Below are positions 52,045 through 60,902 of a DNA stretch of 64,000 nt, piece after piece. A program made the translations under genes and the position numbers. How positions within the stretch are numbered: position 1 is the stretch's first letter; each line of letters opens with the position of its first letter. The notes below the pieces were generated by a model. That model did not search any database and had not been told where the DNA came from. It was given only the letters and a program-made list of their open reading frames with translations. Source of the DNA: Candidatus Coprovivens excrementavium (GTDB taxonomy: Bacteria; Bacillota_I; Bacilli_A; RF39; UBA660); NCBI GenBank assembly GCA_944363975.1, contig CALVVU010000001.1, positions 248,001 to 312,000 of the forward strand, in the 5' to 3' direction.

Positions 52045-53234
52045 TTTACACTATCAGGAATATTGTCAATAGCTGGTAATCCACCTTGAATTATATATTC
52101 TAAAGTTGCTCCTCCTCCTGTAGATAGGAAGTTAAATCGATTTTCTAATTTGAAATGTTTAACCGCACTTACACCATCTCCACCACCAACAACTTTTATC
52201 GCGTTGCTGTCAGTTATGCGAGTTAATAGTTCTCTAGTTCCTGTGGCAAATCTAATATCTTCGTATTTACCAGCAGTTCCATTAACAAAAATTGTTTTTG
52301 ATTGTTTAATTATTTCATCATATTTATTAATTGTTTTGATTCCTATATCATAGATAATATCATCTTCAGCTACTTTATCAATATTAACATGTTCTACATA
52401 TTTTTCATCGTAAACGCGACCAACTATTGCATCAACTGGAAGCATGATTTTATCTTTATATTTAATTAAGATATTTTTTATCTTGTTCATTACTTCAGTA
52501 TCAGTTGTTCGTAAGGAATTACCTACACTAAATCCTAAAATAGCTAAACAAGAATTTGCTATTCCACCAGTTAGTAATAATTGATCACAGCGTGGAAGAA
52601 GTGATTCAATTAATTCAACTTTATCCTCAACTTTGGCACCTCCCATTACAATCGTAAAAGGATGAGACGCTCTTAGAATATAGGTATCAAGCATTTCAAC
52701 TTCATGTTGGACTAAGAAACCTATACAACTTGGCAAGTATTTGGCAACGCCATATGTTGAAGCATGTTTTCGATGAGCTGAACCGAAAGCGTCTAAGCAG
52801 AAAATATCGGCTAAACCAGCCCAATACATCGCAAGTTGAACATCATTTCCACTTTCTAATTTATTAGGTACATCTTCAAAACGAGTATTTTCTAAAACTA
52901 TAATCTCTCCTGGATTCATATTTTCGATTTTGGCTTCAAGGTATAAACTACGTGATTGTTTTGAGAAAATTACTTTAGTATTAACTAATTTTTGAAGATG
53001 AGCAGCAATTGGAGCTAGTGAGTTTTTAGCTTTATCTTCTTCTGTTTTTACTTTACCAAAGTGTGATAAGATGATAATTTTAGCTCCTTCTTTTATTAAA
53101 TATTCAATAGTGTTTAAAGCAGCTACTATTTTACTATCATCTAAGATTACGTTATCTTTGACAGGCACATTAAAGTCACATCTAAGTAATACTCTTTTGT
53201 TTTTTACATCCATGTCTTGAATTCTTCTTTTCAT
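52041..53234 (-). CDS. pgk: Phosphoglycerate kinase
   Basis: The 397-residue protein has the N-terminal signature RVLLRCDFNVPV, the substrate loop (LSHFGKVKTEEDKAKNSLAP) and the nucleotide motif VVGGGDGVSAV. The first part of the hinge has FTIVMGGAKVEDK. It makes ATP from 1,3-bisphosphoglycerate. It is co-transcribed with tpiA from its own promoter. Confidence 0.97.
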   Translation of the reverse strand: MKRRIQDMDVKNKRVLLRCDFNVPVKDNVILDDSKIVAALNTIEYLIKEGAKIIILSHFGKVKTEEDKAKNSLAPIAAHLQKLVNTKVIFSKQSRSLYLEAKIENMNPGEIIVLENTRFEDVPNKLESGNDVQLAMYWAGLADIFCLDAFGSAHRKHASTYGVAKYLPSCIGFLVQHEVEMLDTYILRASHPFTIVMGGAKVEDKVELIESLLPRCDQLLLTGGIANSCLAILGFSVGNSLRTTDTEVMNKIKNILIKYKDKIMLPVDAIVGRVYDEKYVEHVNIDKVAEDDIIYDIGIKTINKYDEIIKQSKTIFVNGTAGKYEDIRFATGTRELLTRITDSNAIKVVGGGDGVSAVKHFKLENRFNFLSTGGGATLEYIIQGGLPAIDNIPDSVK

Positions 53235-53249
53235 ATCATCACCACTTTA

Positions 53250-53278
53250 ATTATAGAATACTTAATGATGGACTTCAA
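53250..53278 (-). promoter_or_regulatory. Promoter of pgk-tpiA
   Basis: Minus-strand TTGAAG and TATAAT are separated by 17 bases, between the gap terminator and the pgk ATG. Confidence 0.75.
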
Positions 53279-53301
53279 TTTTTAAAAATAAGTCTTTACA
53301 T

Positions 53302-53326
53302 AAAAAAAGTGCCTTATAGACACTTT
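53302..53326 (-). terminator. Terminator after gap
   Basis: Stem AAAGTGTC/GGCACTTT (one G-U pair) followed on the minus strand by T residues, separating gap from pgk. Confidence 0.78.
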
Positions 53327-53327
53327 A

Positions 53328-54341
53328 TTATTTGTTAAAACTCATTAATTTTTTAGCGGTACGCATCATTTGAGCTGTATAACCCATTTCGTTATCATAC
53401 CAAGCAATAATTTTTACTAATTGACGCCCTTCGCTTTCTAAAACATTAGTTAGTAACCCATCAACTAATGCTCCTGTTTTCTTACCTAGAATATCACTTG
53501 ATACAACAGGATCCATAGTAATTTTTAATGTTTCGTTTTGATTATTAGTAAACAACGTGTTTATTTCTTCAACCGTTGTATTTCTACTTAATTCAAGAGT
53601 AACGTCAATAACTGAGCCATCTGGCACTGGAACGCGGAATGCATTACCATCCATTTTACCTAATAAAGAAGGTATAACTTTTCCTATAGCACTAGCTGCA
53701 CCAGTTGAAGCAGGAACAATATTCATTGCGCAAGCACGACCACGACGAGCTTTGATTCCTTTCTTATGAGGAATATCAAGTGTTGCTTGATCGTTTGTAT
53801 AAGCATGAACAGTTGTCATATAACCTTTTACGATACCAATATTATCTTCGATTACTTTTAATACTGGAGCAAGACAATTTGTAGTACAAGACGCTGCAGA
53901 AATTACTGTTTCGCTTCCATCTAAGGTATCAGAGTTTACATTGTAAACGATCGTCTTCATGTCACCTTTTCCTGGAGCAGAAATAATAACTTTTTTAGCA
54001 CCAGCAGTTATATGTTTAGAGGCATCCTCGATACTTGTAAAATGTCCTGTACATTCTAAAACAACATCTATCCCTAAATCATTCCATGGTAAATTCACAG
54101 GATCTTTTTCACTATACACTTTAATTCTTTTAGTTCCTTTTATGACAATTTCATCGCCTTCAAAATTGATAATATCTTCATGAAATGAACGATGATTAGT
54201 ATCATACTTTAGCAAATATGCTAAAGTCTCAGCATCTGTTAAATCATTGATTGCAACAATATCAAAATCGCTTCCTGTTATCATTTCACGGAAAGCTAAT
54301 CTTCCTATTCTTCCAAATCCATTAATTGCTACTTTTATCAT
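53328..54341 (-). CDS. gap: Glyceraldehyde-3-phosphate dehydrogenase
   Basis: The 337-residue protein has the NAD fold (VAINGFGRIGRLAFRE), the active-site motif ASCTTNCLAP (Cys) and the C-terminal WYDNEMGYT. ND at residues 36-37 (AINDLTDAET) fits NAD preference. It oxidises glyceraldehyde 3-phosphate in glycolysis. It follows the nucleoside kinase gene after 14 bases. Confidence 0.97.
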   Translation of the reverse strand: MIKVAINGFGRIGRLAFREMITGSDFDIVAINDLTDAETLAYLLKYDTNHRSFHEDIINFEGDEIVIKGTKRIKVYSEKDPVNLPWNDLGIDVVLECTGHFTSIEDASKHITAGAKKVIISAPGKGDMKTIVYNVNSDTLDGSETVISAASCTTNCLAPVLKVIEDNIGIVKGYMTTVHAYTNDQATLDIPHKKGIKARRGRACAMNIVPASTGAASAIGKVIPSLLGKMDGNAFRVPVPDGSVIDVTLELSRNTTVEEINTLFTNNQNETLKITMDPVVSSDILGKKTGALVDGLLTNVLESEGRQLVKIIAWYDNEMGYTAQMMRTAKKLMSFNK

Positions 54342-54355
54342 TTTATCTCCTCTTT

Positions 54356-56026
54356 CTATTTATAAGTTTCAAATGCACTTTTACCAATAAATTCACGTAG
54401 TATTGAGTCATCTCCAACATAATCAGAAGGAATTGGGTAGAAACCACGTAAAGAATTAATTAAACGTCGAGCTTCATTATATGCTGAAGAGTTACTTTTT
54501 ACTGAATATAATAATGGTTCTACAAAGACTTTTAATACTCCAACTTCATATATGAGTGATGTATTAACTATTTTATTGACATTATTTATATACGGAAAAA
54601 TATATTTTTCTTCACCACTACGAACAGAATTCCAATAATTTATCGTGGCACCAACATCTGTAGCACGAGTTCGATTGTCTCTAACTATGCGACGCATTAA
54701 TCTTAAATCAGTAGTAGAAATATAATTATGGCGGTCAACATTTATAGGTATAAATGGACTTAAATATACTTTATATTTTAGATTTGCATCTAAGTCAGGA
54801 GTCATTTCATCATTCAAACAATGTAATCCTTCCATTAAGATAATAGCTTTTTCTCCTAATTTAATAGGTTCATTATTGTATTCTTTTACACCAGATACGA
54901 AGTTGTACTCAGGTAAATTTACTTTCTTACCTTGAATTAAATCTTTTAATTGTTTATTAAGCAGTTTTAGGTCTAAAGCTTGTAAACATTCAAAGTCATA
55001 ATTTCCTTTTTCGTCTTTAGGTGTATCTTTCTTATCTTTAAAATAGTTATCAACCGAAATTACTAATACTTCGTATCCACGACTTCGAAGTTGAAGAGCA
55101 ACTTTTTTAGTGGTTGTAGTTTTCCCAGATGAAGATGGACCAGCAAATAAAACATATCTAGCATTCTTTTTAATTATATCATCTACTAAATCATGTATTT
55201 CATTATTGAAATTTGTTTCAACAAGTTTAATTAAGTCTTCTATTTCACAGTCTGATATTTTTTTATTTAAATCTGGTATGTAAGGCAATCCTAAAGCGTT
55301 AATCCACTTTTTACCTTCTTCAAAACATTTAATAACATTTTGATAATGAATATATTCTGGTACTTTGTATTTAGCGTTAGGTGATGGAAATAATAAAACA
55401 AGTTTATTATCTCCTAAGAACACTAAATCATATTTATTTAAGCAGCCAGTTGAATAAGGCATTTCAGAATAAAAGTAATTTATGTAATTACGAAGTTTAT
55501 ATACTGTAACAATATTATTAGTTAAATTATGAATGTTTTGAGCTTTTTCAAGAGCTTTAACTTTATTGTAATAGTTTATAGCTTCTTTTTTTTCGACATT
55601 AAGGTTATATATTCTTTCGTCATTAGCAATAATCTCATTCATTTTAGTTTTTAGTTTTTTAGCGTCTGTTAAGGAAAATTTTTTATCACAAATAATAGTC
55701 ATATGTATACCATTTGCAATTGAATGATCGAAAGTTACTTCATAACCATCTCCGAAAGTTTCTTTTAAAGCTACTTCAGTTACAAATTCTAAGCCAGATT
55801 TATTAATTTTGTATCCATTGGTTGATGTAACATCGATAAACTCCAGTTTAGTTGCACGAGTAATCTTTGTTTCCATTGGAACAGTCTCGTTATCTATTTC
55901 GGCACCAACTATGCTGTAGGACATTGATGATTTATATAATTTACTCAATTCGTAGATAGTTGTTCCTTTTTCTACCTCAATAACCGTTCCATCGTTAAAA
56001 GTTACGTTTGTTCTGTTTGTTGCCAT
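54356..56026 (-). CDS. Nucleoside kinase with N-terminal TGS/ThrRS-like domains
   Basis: The 556-residue protein begins with a TGS domain (about residues 1-65, VTFNDGTVIEVEKGTTIYEL) and a ThrRS second-additional-domain-like part (about 65-175). It ends with a uridine kinase-like domain. The P-loop is ARYVLFAGPSSSGKTTTT (about 290-305), and VISVDNYFKDK and LMEGLHCLND are also present. Such fusions are annotated as nucleoside kinases in Firmicutes and lack the ThrRS catalytic core. The nucleoside substrate is not known. It heads the operon with gap. Confidence 0.85.
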   Translation of the reverse strand: MATNRTNVTFNDGTVIEVEKGTTIYELSKLYKSSMSYSIVGAEIDNETVPMETKITRATKLEFIDVTSTNGYKINKSGLEFVTEVALKETFGDGYEVTFDHSIANGIHMTIICDKKFSLTDAKKLKTKMNEIIANDERIYNLNVEKKEAINYYNKVKALEKAQNIHNLTNNIVTVYKLRNYINYFYSEMPYSTGCLNKYDLVFLGDNKLVLLFPSPNAKYKVPEYIHYQNVIKCFEEGKKWINALGLPYIPDLNKKISDCEIEDLIKLVETNFNNEIHDLVDDIIKKNARYVLFAGPSSSGKTTTTKKVALQLRSRGYEVLVISVDNYFKDKKDTPKDEKGNYDFECLQALDLKLLNKQLKDLIQGKKVNLPEYNFVSGVKEYNNEPIKLGEKAIILMEGLHCLNDEMTPDLDANLKYKVYLSPFIPINVDRHNYISTTDLRLMRRIVRDNRTRATDVGATINYWNSVRSGEEKYIFPYINNVNKIVNTSLIYEVGVLKVFVEPLLYSVKSNSSAYNEARRLINSLRGFYPIPSDYVGDDSILREFIGKSAFETYK

Positions 56027-56052
56027 TAATATCCCTCTCTTATTCTAAAATA

Positions 56053-56058
56053 ATTATA
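56053..56058 (-). promoter_or_regulatory. -10 of the nucleoside kinase-gap operon
   Basis: Minus-strand TATAAT lies about 27 bases upstream of the ATG at 56026. A TTGTAA further upstream is at 20-base spacing, so the -35 is uncertain. Confidence 0.5.
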
Positions 56059-56133
56059 CTATAAATAAGCATATTTTGTTACAAATTTTATTATTCTTTA
56101 CTTTTTTAGTTTATTTTATATAATAAGATATTG

Positions 56134-56142
56134 TGTTATAAT
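56134..56142 (+). promoter_or_regulatory. Extended -10 of the NlpC/P60 gene
   Basis: TGTTATAAT lies 20 bases before the ATG at 56163; TGGAGGA follows as ribosome site. Confidence 0.6.
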
Positions 56143-56162
56143 GCAGGAAATGGAGGAACCTT

Positions 56163-57539
56163 ATGAAGAATAAAAAGGTCTTACTAATTGTCATAATTAT
56201 AATCATACTTGGAATTATTGGATATTTAGGATATATCAACTTTAAAATGCCTCCTTATGTAACTAATATTGAAATAAACGAATCTAAAAGATTTGATAAT
56301 CAAGTTATTTTTAATATTGAAGTTGATAATCATCCCTTAAAGTTTAATAAAGCAACATGGTGTTTATTATCAGAAAGTGATGATCTCCCAAATAAAAAAG
56401 ATAATAATTGGGTTCAAGCTCGTAACGGATATTGCTCTTTTACAGTAGAAGATGGTGAGTACAACATTTTTGTTAAGGATACATATGGAAATATTGTAGA
56501 TTCAAATAAACAAAAAGTTAATATTGATAAAATTTTAGAAATAAAACCTAATAAAACAACTTTTTATATGTGGAAAGGAATGGAACAATTACTAACTTAT
56601 GAATTAGTTAAGTTGGGTAATGTAGAAGAAAATATAAAAATAACTTCTAGTAATGAAAAAATTGCCAGTATTAATGATGACGGCATTATAAAGGCAAATG
56701 ATTATGGAACAGCATATATAAATTTAGTAAGTGATGATGGAGCAAATAGTAAAGTTAAAGTTATAGTTAGTCCTTTTATTACTAAACCGGTGGTAAATAC
56801 TAAAAAAAGTTATATATCTTGTAAACAATTTAGTGAAGAAGAAGCAAAGTTAATAGATAATATCTTATTTGATAGAATTAATGAAGCTGGATACGGGACA
56901 AGAGCTGGGGTTATTGCAGCTGCTCGTTTCATTACTCTTGAATTCTCTTATCGTATTCACTACTTCTATGAAAATGGACGTTTAAATAATTATGCTCCTT
57001 ATAAACATGTCGATGGTGAAGGACGTTATTATCATCGAGGATTATATTTAAATGAAAGTAAATTTAAAGATATAACATCTAGTTTTGTTGGACCAGCTAT
57101 TTGGGGATGCGATTTACAAAATTATACTGATTGGGGGCCATATATAACTGGCAAATATTATCCTAATGGATTAGATTGTTCTGGATTTGTAACTTGGGCA
57201 TTATTGAATGGTGGATTTGATGTAGGTGATATTGGTGCTGGAGAAAATGCTGATCATGATGACTTAGATGATTTGGGTGAAAAAGTAAAAATAACGGAAG
57301 AATTAATGAATTCTGGAAGAGTTAAAGCTGGTGATTTGATCGGATTAAATGGTCATATGGCTATTTTAGCGGGCTGGGATGATACCAACTACTACATTGC
57401 CGAATCTCTAAATACAACCGGTGGAGTTGTGATGACTGTTGTTAGAAAGAACAAACTAGTTAATAATAGTATTTATGATTATATTATATTAATGGACTCA
57501 GTATATAAGGAAGATGGTAACTATTCTAATATGTGGTAA
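56163..57539 (+). CDS. Membrane-anchored NlpC/P60 cell-wall hydrolase
   Basis: The 458-residue protein has an N-terminal transmembrane helix (about residues 5-24), a first beta-rich region and a Big-2-like domain (about 125-210, with ITSSNEKIASINDDGIIKAN). A helical linker and a C-terminal NlpC/P60 domain follow (about 325-445). Catalytic Cys is in GLDCSGFVTW and His in GHMAILAGWD. NlpC/P60 enzymes cut gamma-D-glutamyl links in peptidoglycan stems. The position of the hydrolase outside the membrane fits wall remodelling. Confidence 0.85.
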   Translation: MKNKKVLLIVIIIIILGIIGYLGYINFKMPPYVTNIEINESKRFDNQVIFNIEVDNHPLKFNKATWCLLSESDDLPNKKDNNWVQARNGYCSFTVEDGEYNIFVKDTYGNIVDSNKQKVNIDKILEIKPNKTTFYMWKGMEQLLTYELVKLGNVEENIKITSSNEKIASINDDGIIKANDYGTAYINLVSDDGANSKVKVIVSPFITKPVVNTKKSYISCKQFSEEEAKLIDNILFDRINEAGYGTRAGVIAAARFITLEFSYRIHYFYENGRLNNYAPYKHVDGEGRYYHRGLYLNESKFKDITSSFVGPAIWGCDLQNYTDWGPYITGKYYPNGLDCSGFVTWALLNGGFDVGDIGAGENADHDDLDDLGEKVKITEELMNSGRVKAGDLIGLNGHMAILAGWDDTNYYIAESLNTTGGVVMTVVRKNKLVNNSIYDYIILMDSVYKEDGNYSNMW

Positions 57540-57540
57540 A

Positions 57541-57566
57541 AAAAAGACGCTATTTAGCGTTTTTTT
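57541..57566. terminator. Bidirectional terminator
   Basis: Stem ACGCT/AGCGT flanked by A and T runs on both strands, between convergent NlpC/P60 and whiA genes. Confidence 0.8.
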
Positions 57567-58482
57567 CTTTATGTTTTTCAATTAATTTTTTTACTTTAAT
57601 AAAATAATGATTGATTCCTGATTTACCTATTTTTCGACCAGTTTCAGTTGAAATGATATCAGCTAATTCTTGAAGAGAGGTTTCAGGATATGCTTCACGA
57701 TATTTGATAGCTTCTTGGACATTTTCATCTAGTAGTCCTATAAGGTCATGCTCTTTTAAATAGGCTATATCATTTAATTGTTTTATTCCTGATTTCAGAA
57801 TTTTTTCTTGATTAGCAATTTCACAGTTATTTAAACGATTAACCATATTTTTATGATCACGATAAATACGTATATCTTCAAAATAAAAGAAACAATTTGT
57901 CGCTCCAAATAAACGAATTAATTCACTTATCATTTCAGCACTTTTTATATATGTCATGTAATGATTATTACGTTTTATTACTTTAGCTGAAAAGTCAAAT
58001 TTCTTTAGTAATTGAGATAAAAACAATCCTTCTTTTTTAGTTGATGAAGTAAGTTCAAAATGATATCCAGCTTTGCTAGGATCATTTAAACTACCAGATG
58101 CTAGAAAAGCTCCTTTTAAAAAAGCGATTGTTTCTTCTTTACTATTAATAAAATATTCTTCTGGGAGAATCTTTTTATTATTTTTTAGGATACTTAATGA
58201 TTCTAAAATAAAATCCACTTTTTCATTTATTTCTAATATGTATATTTGTTTAACACGAAATCTTTTTTGATTACGAATTGTTATTTTTATATTAACAGCA
58301 AAATTTGCTTTTATATCTTTGTATATTCTTCGAGCAACTGAAGCATTTTCCATTATTAGAACAATTTTATCTTTTTTTAAATGAGCAGAAAATCTTATAA
58401 ATGCTGATAATTCAATAAGCGATTCTAATTGAGATATTTCATTTTTAGTTATTTCTTCTTTTAACCTAGTAGTAAATGTCAT
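57550..58482 (-). CDS. whiA: WhiA DNA-binding protein
   Basis: The 310-residue protein matches WhiA: a LAGLIDADG-like N-terminal part (about residues 1-200, with FLKGAFLASGSLNDPSKAGYHFE) and a C-terminal helix-turn-helix (about 235-305, TSLQELADIISTETGRKIGKSGINH). WhiA affects cell division and chromosome segregation in Gram-positive bacteria and sporulation in Streptomyces. I chose ATG 58482, preceded by GAGG; it starts one base after the yvcK stop. Confidence 0.93.
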   Translation of the reverse strand: MTFTTRLKEEITKNEISQLESLIELSAFIRFSAHLKKDKIVLIMENASVARRIYKDIKANFAVNIKITIRNQKRFRVKQIYILEINEKVDFILESLSILKNNKKILPEEYFINSKEETIAFLKGAFLASGSLNDPSKAGYHFELTSSTKKEGLFLSQLLKKFDFSAKVIKRNNHYMTYIKSAEMISELIRLFGATNCFFYFEDIRIYRDHKNMVNRLNNCEIANQEKILKSGIKQLNDIAYLKEHDLIGLLDENVQEAIKYREAYPETSLQELADIISTETGRKIGKSGINHYFIKVKKLIEKHKEKNAK

Positions 58483-58483
58483 A

Positions 58484-59431
58484 TTATTCGTCCTCAATTA
58501 AATACGAAAAGATTAAGTATGCTGTTTTTAGAGAATTATGTCTAATATATCCTTCTTCAACTTTGAATAATTTTTCTTCTAAAATCTCTATGTCCATATT
58601 TTGTAACGCTTTTGTATCAATAGCAACAGGATCTTTACCTTCTGATTTAGCAAGAAGAGCCATATTTTGTGGAATCTTTGAGTTATTGGCAATAACGGCA
58701 TTAATTGTTCCTGCTCCCAGATATTTTTCAAGATATTTTATATGATCACTTACTTTGAAGCCGTCAGTTTCACCTGGTTGAGTAAGCATATTGCAAATAT
58801 ACATTTTTCGTGCTTTAGAATTTCTAACAGCTTCTTGTATTTCAGGAATAATAATATGTGGTGAAATGCTAGTTAAAAGTGAACCCGAACTAAAAATTAT
58901 TAAATCGGCTTTTTTTATTTCTTCTAAAACTTTAGGAGTAACTTTGACTTTTTTACTATATTTAAGATCAACTATCTCTCTTTTTGATTCTGTTATCTCA
59001 GCCTCACCTATTATTTCGTATCCTTCTTTTGTAATTCCAATTAAATCAACATTGTCTTCTGTAATAGGAAGAAGTTTACCTTTAACATCTAGTAAATCAC
59101 ATAATATTGGTAAGGAATGAGCAAAATCCCCTTTCATTTCCAATAATGCAGTCATTATCAAATTCTTTATAGAATGATTACCAATACTACTATCATTGCT
59201 GAAACGATAATTAAATAAGTCTTTAACACCCTTTGATTCTGTAGACATAGCCATTAAAACTTTAGTTATATCACCTACAGCGGGAATAGAAAATTCTTCA
59301 CGCAAACGCCCTGTACTCGTTCCATTATCAGACATACTAACAACGGCTGTTATATCCATAGGAAATTGAATCATTCCTTTTAATAATTGTGACATTCCAC
59401 TTCCGCCACCAAAAATAACTACTTTTTTCAT
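58484..59431 (-). CDS. yvcK: YvcK/GlmR-family protein
   Basis: The 315-residue protein has the YvcK signature VVIFGGGSGMSQLLKGM and NGTSTGRLREEF, VGDITKVLMA and a CofD-like fold. In Bacillus, YvcK (GlmR) links carbon metabolism with cell-wall precursor synthesis by binding UDP-GlcNAc. I chose ATG 59431, seven bases after GGAGG. It is coupled to whiA. The rapZ gene that often precedes it is absent here; instead a phased CGACA array lies upstream. Confidence 0.93.
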   Translation of the reverse strand: MKKVVIFGGGSGMSQLLKGMIQFPMDITAVVSMSDNGTSTGRLREEFSIPAVGDITKVLMAMSTESKGVKDLFNYRFSNDSSIGNHSIKNLIMTALLEMKGDFAHSLPILCDLLDVKGKLLPITEDNVDLIGITKEGYEIIGEAEITESKREIVDLKYSKKVKVTPKVLEEIKKADLIIFSSGSLLTSISPHIIIPEIQEAVRNSKARKMYICNMLTQPGETDGFKVSDHIKYLEKYLGAGTINAVIANNSKIPQNMALLAKSEGKDPVAIDTKALQNMDIEILEEKLFKVEEGYIRHNSLKTAYLIFSYLIEDE

Positions 59432-59499
59432 ATGCAAACCTCCATTTAAATATTATGATACCACAAATATTATCTGCATAAAAAGAAGATAAGAAGCTA

Positions 59500-59650
59500 T
59501 TGACATAATACGACATATTTCGACTTTATAAAACTAAATACATTATAAATAGATACTGGACGACAAAAATCGACAAAATTAAACAATTTACGATAAAAAA
59601 GAAATAAATTCGACATTTTTTTATTTAAATCGACAAAAATCGATATTATA
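59500..59650 (-). promoter_or_regulatory. Phased array of 0A-box-like (TGTCGA) sites upstream of yvcK-whiA
   Basis: Plus-strand motif starts are 59501 (TGACAT), 59511 (CGACAT), 59521 (CGACTT), 59561 (CGACAA), 59571 (CGACAA), 59591 (CGATAA), 59611 (CGACAT), 59631 (CGACAA) and 59641 (CGATAT). All have the same orientation and are separated by 10, 20 or 40 bases. Read on the minus strand they give ATGTCGAA at 59611 (a perfect TGTCGAA) and TTTTGTCGAT at 59571 and 59631. Spo0A dimers use tandem boxes about 10 bp apart. WhiA, encoded downstream, prefers GACAC-like sites in Streptomyces and is an alternative. Confidence 0.6.
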
Positions 59651-59651
59651 T

Positions 59652-59683
59652 AAAAAGAAAAAAAAGAAGGTTTTATCCTTCTT
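59652..59683 (-). terminator. Terminator after the M23 peptidase gene
   Basis: Stem AAGAAGG/CCTTCTT with loop TTTTAT, followed on the minus strand by eight T residues; it overlaps the stop codon. Confidence 0.82.
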
Positions 59684-60902
59684 ATCCTCTTGTAGTCCAC
59701 TTCCAACCTTTTTTACTCTTAATACCAGAGATTGATTGTACTGAAGTAGCTCCTGTATTAGCTTTAAATTTATTCCATTGGGTTCTACCACTTTCTGAGA
59801 AGAAATAACCATATGATATTGCATAGTGCAAGTGAGCGCCATAAGTACAATAATCATAGCCACCAGATAAAGCATGTGACGTTGAGTAGCCACCAACGGT
59901 TCCAATTATTTGTCCTTTTCTAACTTTTTGTCCTGATGAAACTTTAATACTTAATAAATGTGCCATTTCAACAGTATATTTTTTTCCATCAACTAAAGCA
60001 TGCATATAAACAATATTTCCGCCACAAGATGTTTTACGAGCAACATAAATTACTGTACCACTTGCAGGAGCATAAACAGGTGTTCCTTCAGGATTTCCTC
60101 CTAAATCAATACCGGCATGTGTTTTATTATATGCCTGAGTAACCTTTCCTTTAGTTAATGGTCTTGAGAATGAGCCAGATCCTTCCATTTTAGAGAAGTA
60201 ACAAACTTCTACATCATCATTATCTTTACAACCTGCTTCTTCAAATAGTTTAATCATATTTTTTTGAGCTTTAATTTGATCTGCAAAACCCATGCCTATA
60301 CTAGCTTGTTTATCAACATATTCGTGAAGTTCTTCTAATTGCGTTTCATACGAAGTAATTGAATTATTTAAAGTAACATTATCATTTGCTAGTTTAACTT
60401 GTAATTTTTCGTTGTCTTCAATTAATTCATCTAGACTATTTAGTTGTTCTTGGGTGTAGTTTACTACTTGTTCAACTACCGCTTGTCTTTCCATCATTTC
60501 AGAAATACTTGAGGCTGAAAAAATATAATCAGTATATATTTCATCAGGATTTAAATCTGAATATTGAAGAGAAACTAGAACATCTTTTAGTTCCTCTTGT
60601 TTTATTTTTATTTCTTCTTGGCTCTCAGCGACTTTTTGTTTGGCTTCTTCAACACGTTGTTCATTTAGAATGATTGTGTTATTGGCATCTTTTATAGCTT
60701 GAGATTTCTTTTCAATATTTTGCTTTGCTTCATTTGTTAAAGCATCTGCTTCAGCTTTTTGACTTTCTAGTTCTGCTACTTTATTTTTGTAATCGATTAA
60801 TCTTTCCGCTTTGACTTCTTTGATTTTGAATGGACATGTTGTAACAAAAACAAGAGCAAATATTATAAACAGATTAATTATTTTTTTTGATTTCTTTATC
60901 AT
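59682..60902 (-). CDS. Secreted coiled-coil M23 peptidase (EnvC/PcsB-like)
   Basis: The 406-residue protein has a signal peptide (cleavage near VKA-ERLID), a long coiled coil (about residues 35-225) and a C-terminal LytM/M23 domain. The metal site is THAGIDLGG and the HxH motif is GAHLHYAI. A Cys pair (GCKDNDDVEVC) lies before the domain. Such proteins are activated by FtsEX to cut peptidoglycan during division. It overlaps ftsX by four bases, which fits that pairing. Some relatives (PcsB) end in a CHAP domain instead. Confidence 0.9.
   Translation of the reverse strand: MIKKSKKIINLFIIFALVFVTTCPFKIKEVKAERLIDYKNKVAELESQKAEADALTNEAKQNIEKKSQAIKDANNTIILNEQRVEEAKQKVAESQEEIKIKQEELKDVLVSLQYSDLNPDEIYTDYIFSASSISEMMERQAVVEQVVNYTQEQLNSLDELIEDNEKLQVKLANDNVTLNNSITSYETQLEELHEYVDKQASIGMGFADQIKAQKNMIKLFEEAGCKDNDDVEVCYFSKMEGSGSFSRPLTKGKVTQAYNKTHAGIDLGGNPEGTPVYAPASGTVIYVARKTSCGGNIVYMHALVDGKKYTVEMAHLLSIKVSSGQKVRKGQIIGTVGGYSTSHALSGGYDYCTYGAHLHYAISYGYFFSESGRTQWNKFKANTGATSVQSISGIKSKKGWKWTTRG

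Noticed and set aside
59500-59650. Reading the repeated CGACA sites as a CRISPR array or a replication origin
   Set aside because: The repeated unit is only about 6-10 bases without unique spacers of constant length, no cas genes are near, and there are no TTATCCACA-like DnaA boxes or dnaA/dnaN genes.
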